Positions 13,973-15,100 of a DNA stretch of 15,100 bases are shown piece after piece. How positions within the stretch are numbered: position 1 is the first letter of the stretch; every line of letters begins with the position of its first letter. The notes beneath the pieces were generated by a model. The model was not told the DNA's origin and did no database searches. It saw only the letters and a list, made by a program, of their open reading frames with translations. The translations under genes were made by a program, and so were the position numbers. The stretch covers positions 1 to 15,100 of the forward strand of contig DAIRVC010000053.1 in the NCBI GenBank assembly GCA_036803025.1, written 5' to 3'. Source of the DNA: DAIRVC01 sp036803025. GTDB taxonomy: Bacteria > Chloroflexota > Anaerolineae > Anaerolineales > E44-bin32.

Positions 13973-15007
13973 CTACTTGCCGAGCTTCTTCTTGAGCGCC
14001 TCTGTCAGCGCCGGCGCGAGTTCGAACAGGTCGCCGACGATCCCGAAGCGGGCGACCTTGAAGATCGGGGCCTCGGGATCCTTGTTGATGGCGATGATCG
14101 TCTTGGAGGTGCGCATCCCGGCCAAATGCTGGATAGCGCCCGAGATGCCCAGGGCGACGTACACGTCGGGTGAGACGACCTTGCCGGTCTGCCCGACCTG
14201 GTAAGCGTAGGGCACGTACCCGGCGTCGACCGCCGCGCGGCTGGCACCGACGGCGGCGCCCAGGGCGGCCGCCAGGCCGCGCACCAATTCGAAGCCTTGT
14301 TGTGCTTTCCACACCTCGATCTGCTTCTCGTCGGTCATGCCTGCCGGCGGCGTGAGCTTCGGGTTGTTGGAGACGCCGCGCCCGCCGGAGACGATGATGG
14401 CTGCGTCGCTCAGGCTGACGCCGCCTTCAGAGGCCTTGTACTCGACGACCTCGGTCTTGGCTTCCGCCGCGCCATCGACTTTCGTCAGTGTCCCCTTGCG
14501 TCCAGACTGCGCCGCCGGAGCCGGGAAGGCGCGCCCGCGCAGCGTCACGATCTGCGGGCGGGCCTTGGCACAAATCTCTTTGATCAGGAGCTTGCCGGCG
14601 TAGATCGGCCGGGTGGCGACAATCACGCCGTCCTTGACCTCAAAGGCAACGGCATCGGGCGTCACACCTGTCTCGAGATCGACGGCCACCATGCCGGCCA
14701 GCTCGCGGGTGCGGCTCGAGTTCGGCATCAGCAGTGCCGCGGCGTCCTTGGCCAGCCTGGATACAACCGTGGCATACGCCTCGGCCCGGTAGTCTTTCAG
14801 CCCGGGCGCGTCGGCCAGCAGGACCTCGTCTGCGCCGAACTCGAATGCCTGCTGGGCCAGGCTCTCCACCCCGCTGCCGAGCACCAGGGCGGTAACACCC
14901 CCGCCGAGCGCCTCGGCCACTTTGCGCGCTGCTCCCAGAGTCTCCCAAGAGGCGCCGGAGGCGACGCCGTTGAAGTGGTCGATGTAGACCTGCACTGTGT
15001 TGGGCAT
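13973..15007 (-). CDS. etfA: Electron transfer flavoprotein alpha subunit
   Basis: EtfA binds FAD and, with EtfB, shuttles electrons between dehydrogenases and the quinone pool or other acceptors in the cytoplasm. It is 344 aa from ATG at 15007. The ATG shares one base with the etfB stop (TGATG), and AAGG inside the etfB end serves as ribosome binding site. The preceding in-frame GTG at 15010 is unlikely. The C-terminal FAD domain is complete: AIIVSGGRGV (203-212), GASRAAVDAGYVP (254-266), QVGQTGKVVSPDVY (270-283), the ETF-alpha signature ALGISGAIQHLAGM (285-298) and INKDPEAPIFKVA (307-319). After SGGRGV there are about 18-20 more residues than in typical EtfA (about 213-235). Its dehydrogenase partners are not in the window, so the pathway is unknown. 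Confidence 0.96.
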   Translation of the reverse strand: MPNTVQVYIDHFNGVASGASWETLGAARKVAEALGGGVTALVLGSGVESLAQQAFEFGADEVLLADAPGLKDYRAEAYATVVSRLAKDAAALLMPNSSRTRELAGMVAVDLETGVTPDAVAFEVKDGVIVATRPIYAGKLLIKEICAKARPQIVTLRGRAFPAPAAQSGRKGTLTKVDGAAEAKTEVVEYKASEGGVSLSDAAIIVSGGRGVSNNPKLTPPAGMTDEKQIEVWKAQQGFELVRGLAAALGAAVGASRAAVDAGYVPYAYQVGQTGKVVSPDVYVALGISGAIQHLAGMRTSKTIIAINKDPEAPIFKVARFGIVGDLFELAPALTEALKKKLGK

Positions 15008-15100
15008 CACAGCACCTTCTCTGCAACGAGGCGGTCGGCCAGCTTGGCGGCGGCCTCCGCCGGTGTGGCGCCTTCGATCAATTCGACCTTGATCTCGATC
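15007..15100 (-). CDS. etfB: Electron transfer flavoprotein beta subunit, C-terminal end only
   Basis: Only the last 30 codons and the stop (TGA, 15007-15009) are present; the gene continues past the right edge. The visible peptide has IEGATPAEAAAKLADRLVAE, the typical EtfB tail that wraps onto EtfA. EtfB holds the AMP site of the heterodimer. The one-base overlap with etfA indicates an etfB-etfA operon. Confidence 0.88.
   Translation of the reverse strand, partial: IEIKVELIEGATPAEAAAKLADRLVAEKVL

Noticed and set aside
1..15100. CRISPR arrays, insertion sequences, prophage or defence genes
   Set aside because: No regularly spaced repeats, transposase, integrase, terminal inverted repeats or defence-domain signatures were seen on either strand.

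Overview
The window is a high-GC bacterial chromosome segment, most likely from an uncultured member of the Chloroflexota, possibly Anaerolineae. That placement is an inference. It rests on the protein character of RpoB (including a large insertion near its C-terminus), the 141-residue S12, and a GH57-type glycogen branching enzyme beside a bacterial GlgA. Three 10-N scaffold joins, two of them flanked by repeated sequence, suggest a metagenome-assembled genome.

Region 1 (1-6591, minus strand) is information processing. rpoB is followed by rpsL, rpsG and the 5' two thirds of fusA, which runs off the left edge. rpoC is not between rpoB and rpsL. Instead there is a hairpin at the rpoB stop, a near-consensus promoter (TTGACG-17-TAGAAT) and a leader of about 155 nt with two strong hairpins. 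The str-type operon rpsL-rpsG-fusA therefore seems to have its own promoter. rpoB has its own promoter (TTGACG-18-TAAACT) and a leader of about 160 nt.

Region 2 (6839-7480) has a plus-strand tRNA-Arg(CCG) driven by TTGTCC-17-TACAAT, divergent from rpoB. It converges on a minus-strand gene for a small YfcE/MJ0936-type metallophosphoesterase.

Region 3 (7637-12460, minus strand) is a compact glycogen operon: GH57 branching enzyme, glgA (glycogen synthase) and malQ (4-alpha-glucanotransferase). Consecutive genes overlap by 4 nt (GTGA and ATGA), and an extended -10 promoter lies just upstream of the first gene. Together the enzymes elongate, branch and rearrange alpha-glucan. No ADP-glucose pyrophosphorylase or phosphorylase gene is in the window. 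Each gene is interrupted by one 10-N run. In malQ and the GH57 gene the runs are flanked by direct repeats. Collapsing them restores continuous genes of 514 and 551 codons' worth of protein, so these are unmerged contig overlaps and not missing DNA.

Region 4 (12677-13906, plus strand) holds three small uncharacterised genes (118, 177 and 68 aa), each with a good ribosome binding site.

Region 5 (13921-15100, minus strand) is the end of an electron-transfer flavoprotein operon: the last 30 codons of etfB, complete etfA overlapping it by one base, and an intrinsic terminator between the convergent genes.

I see no CRISPR array, insertion sequence, prophage or defence system. The least ordinary material is regulatory RNA-like structure in the str leader, the RpoB insertion and one RpoB substitution, and the three unknown genes.
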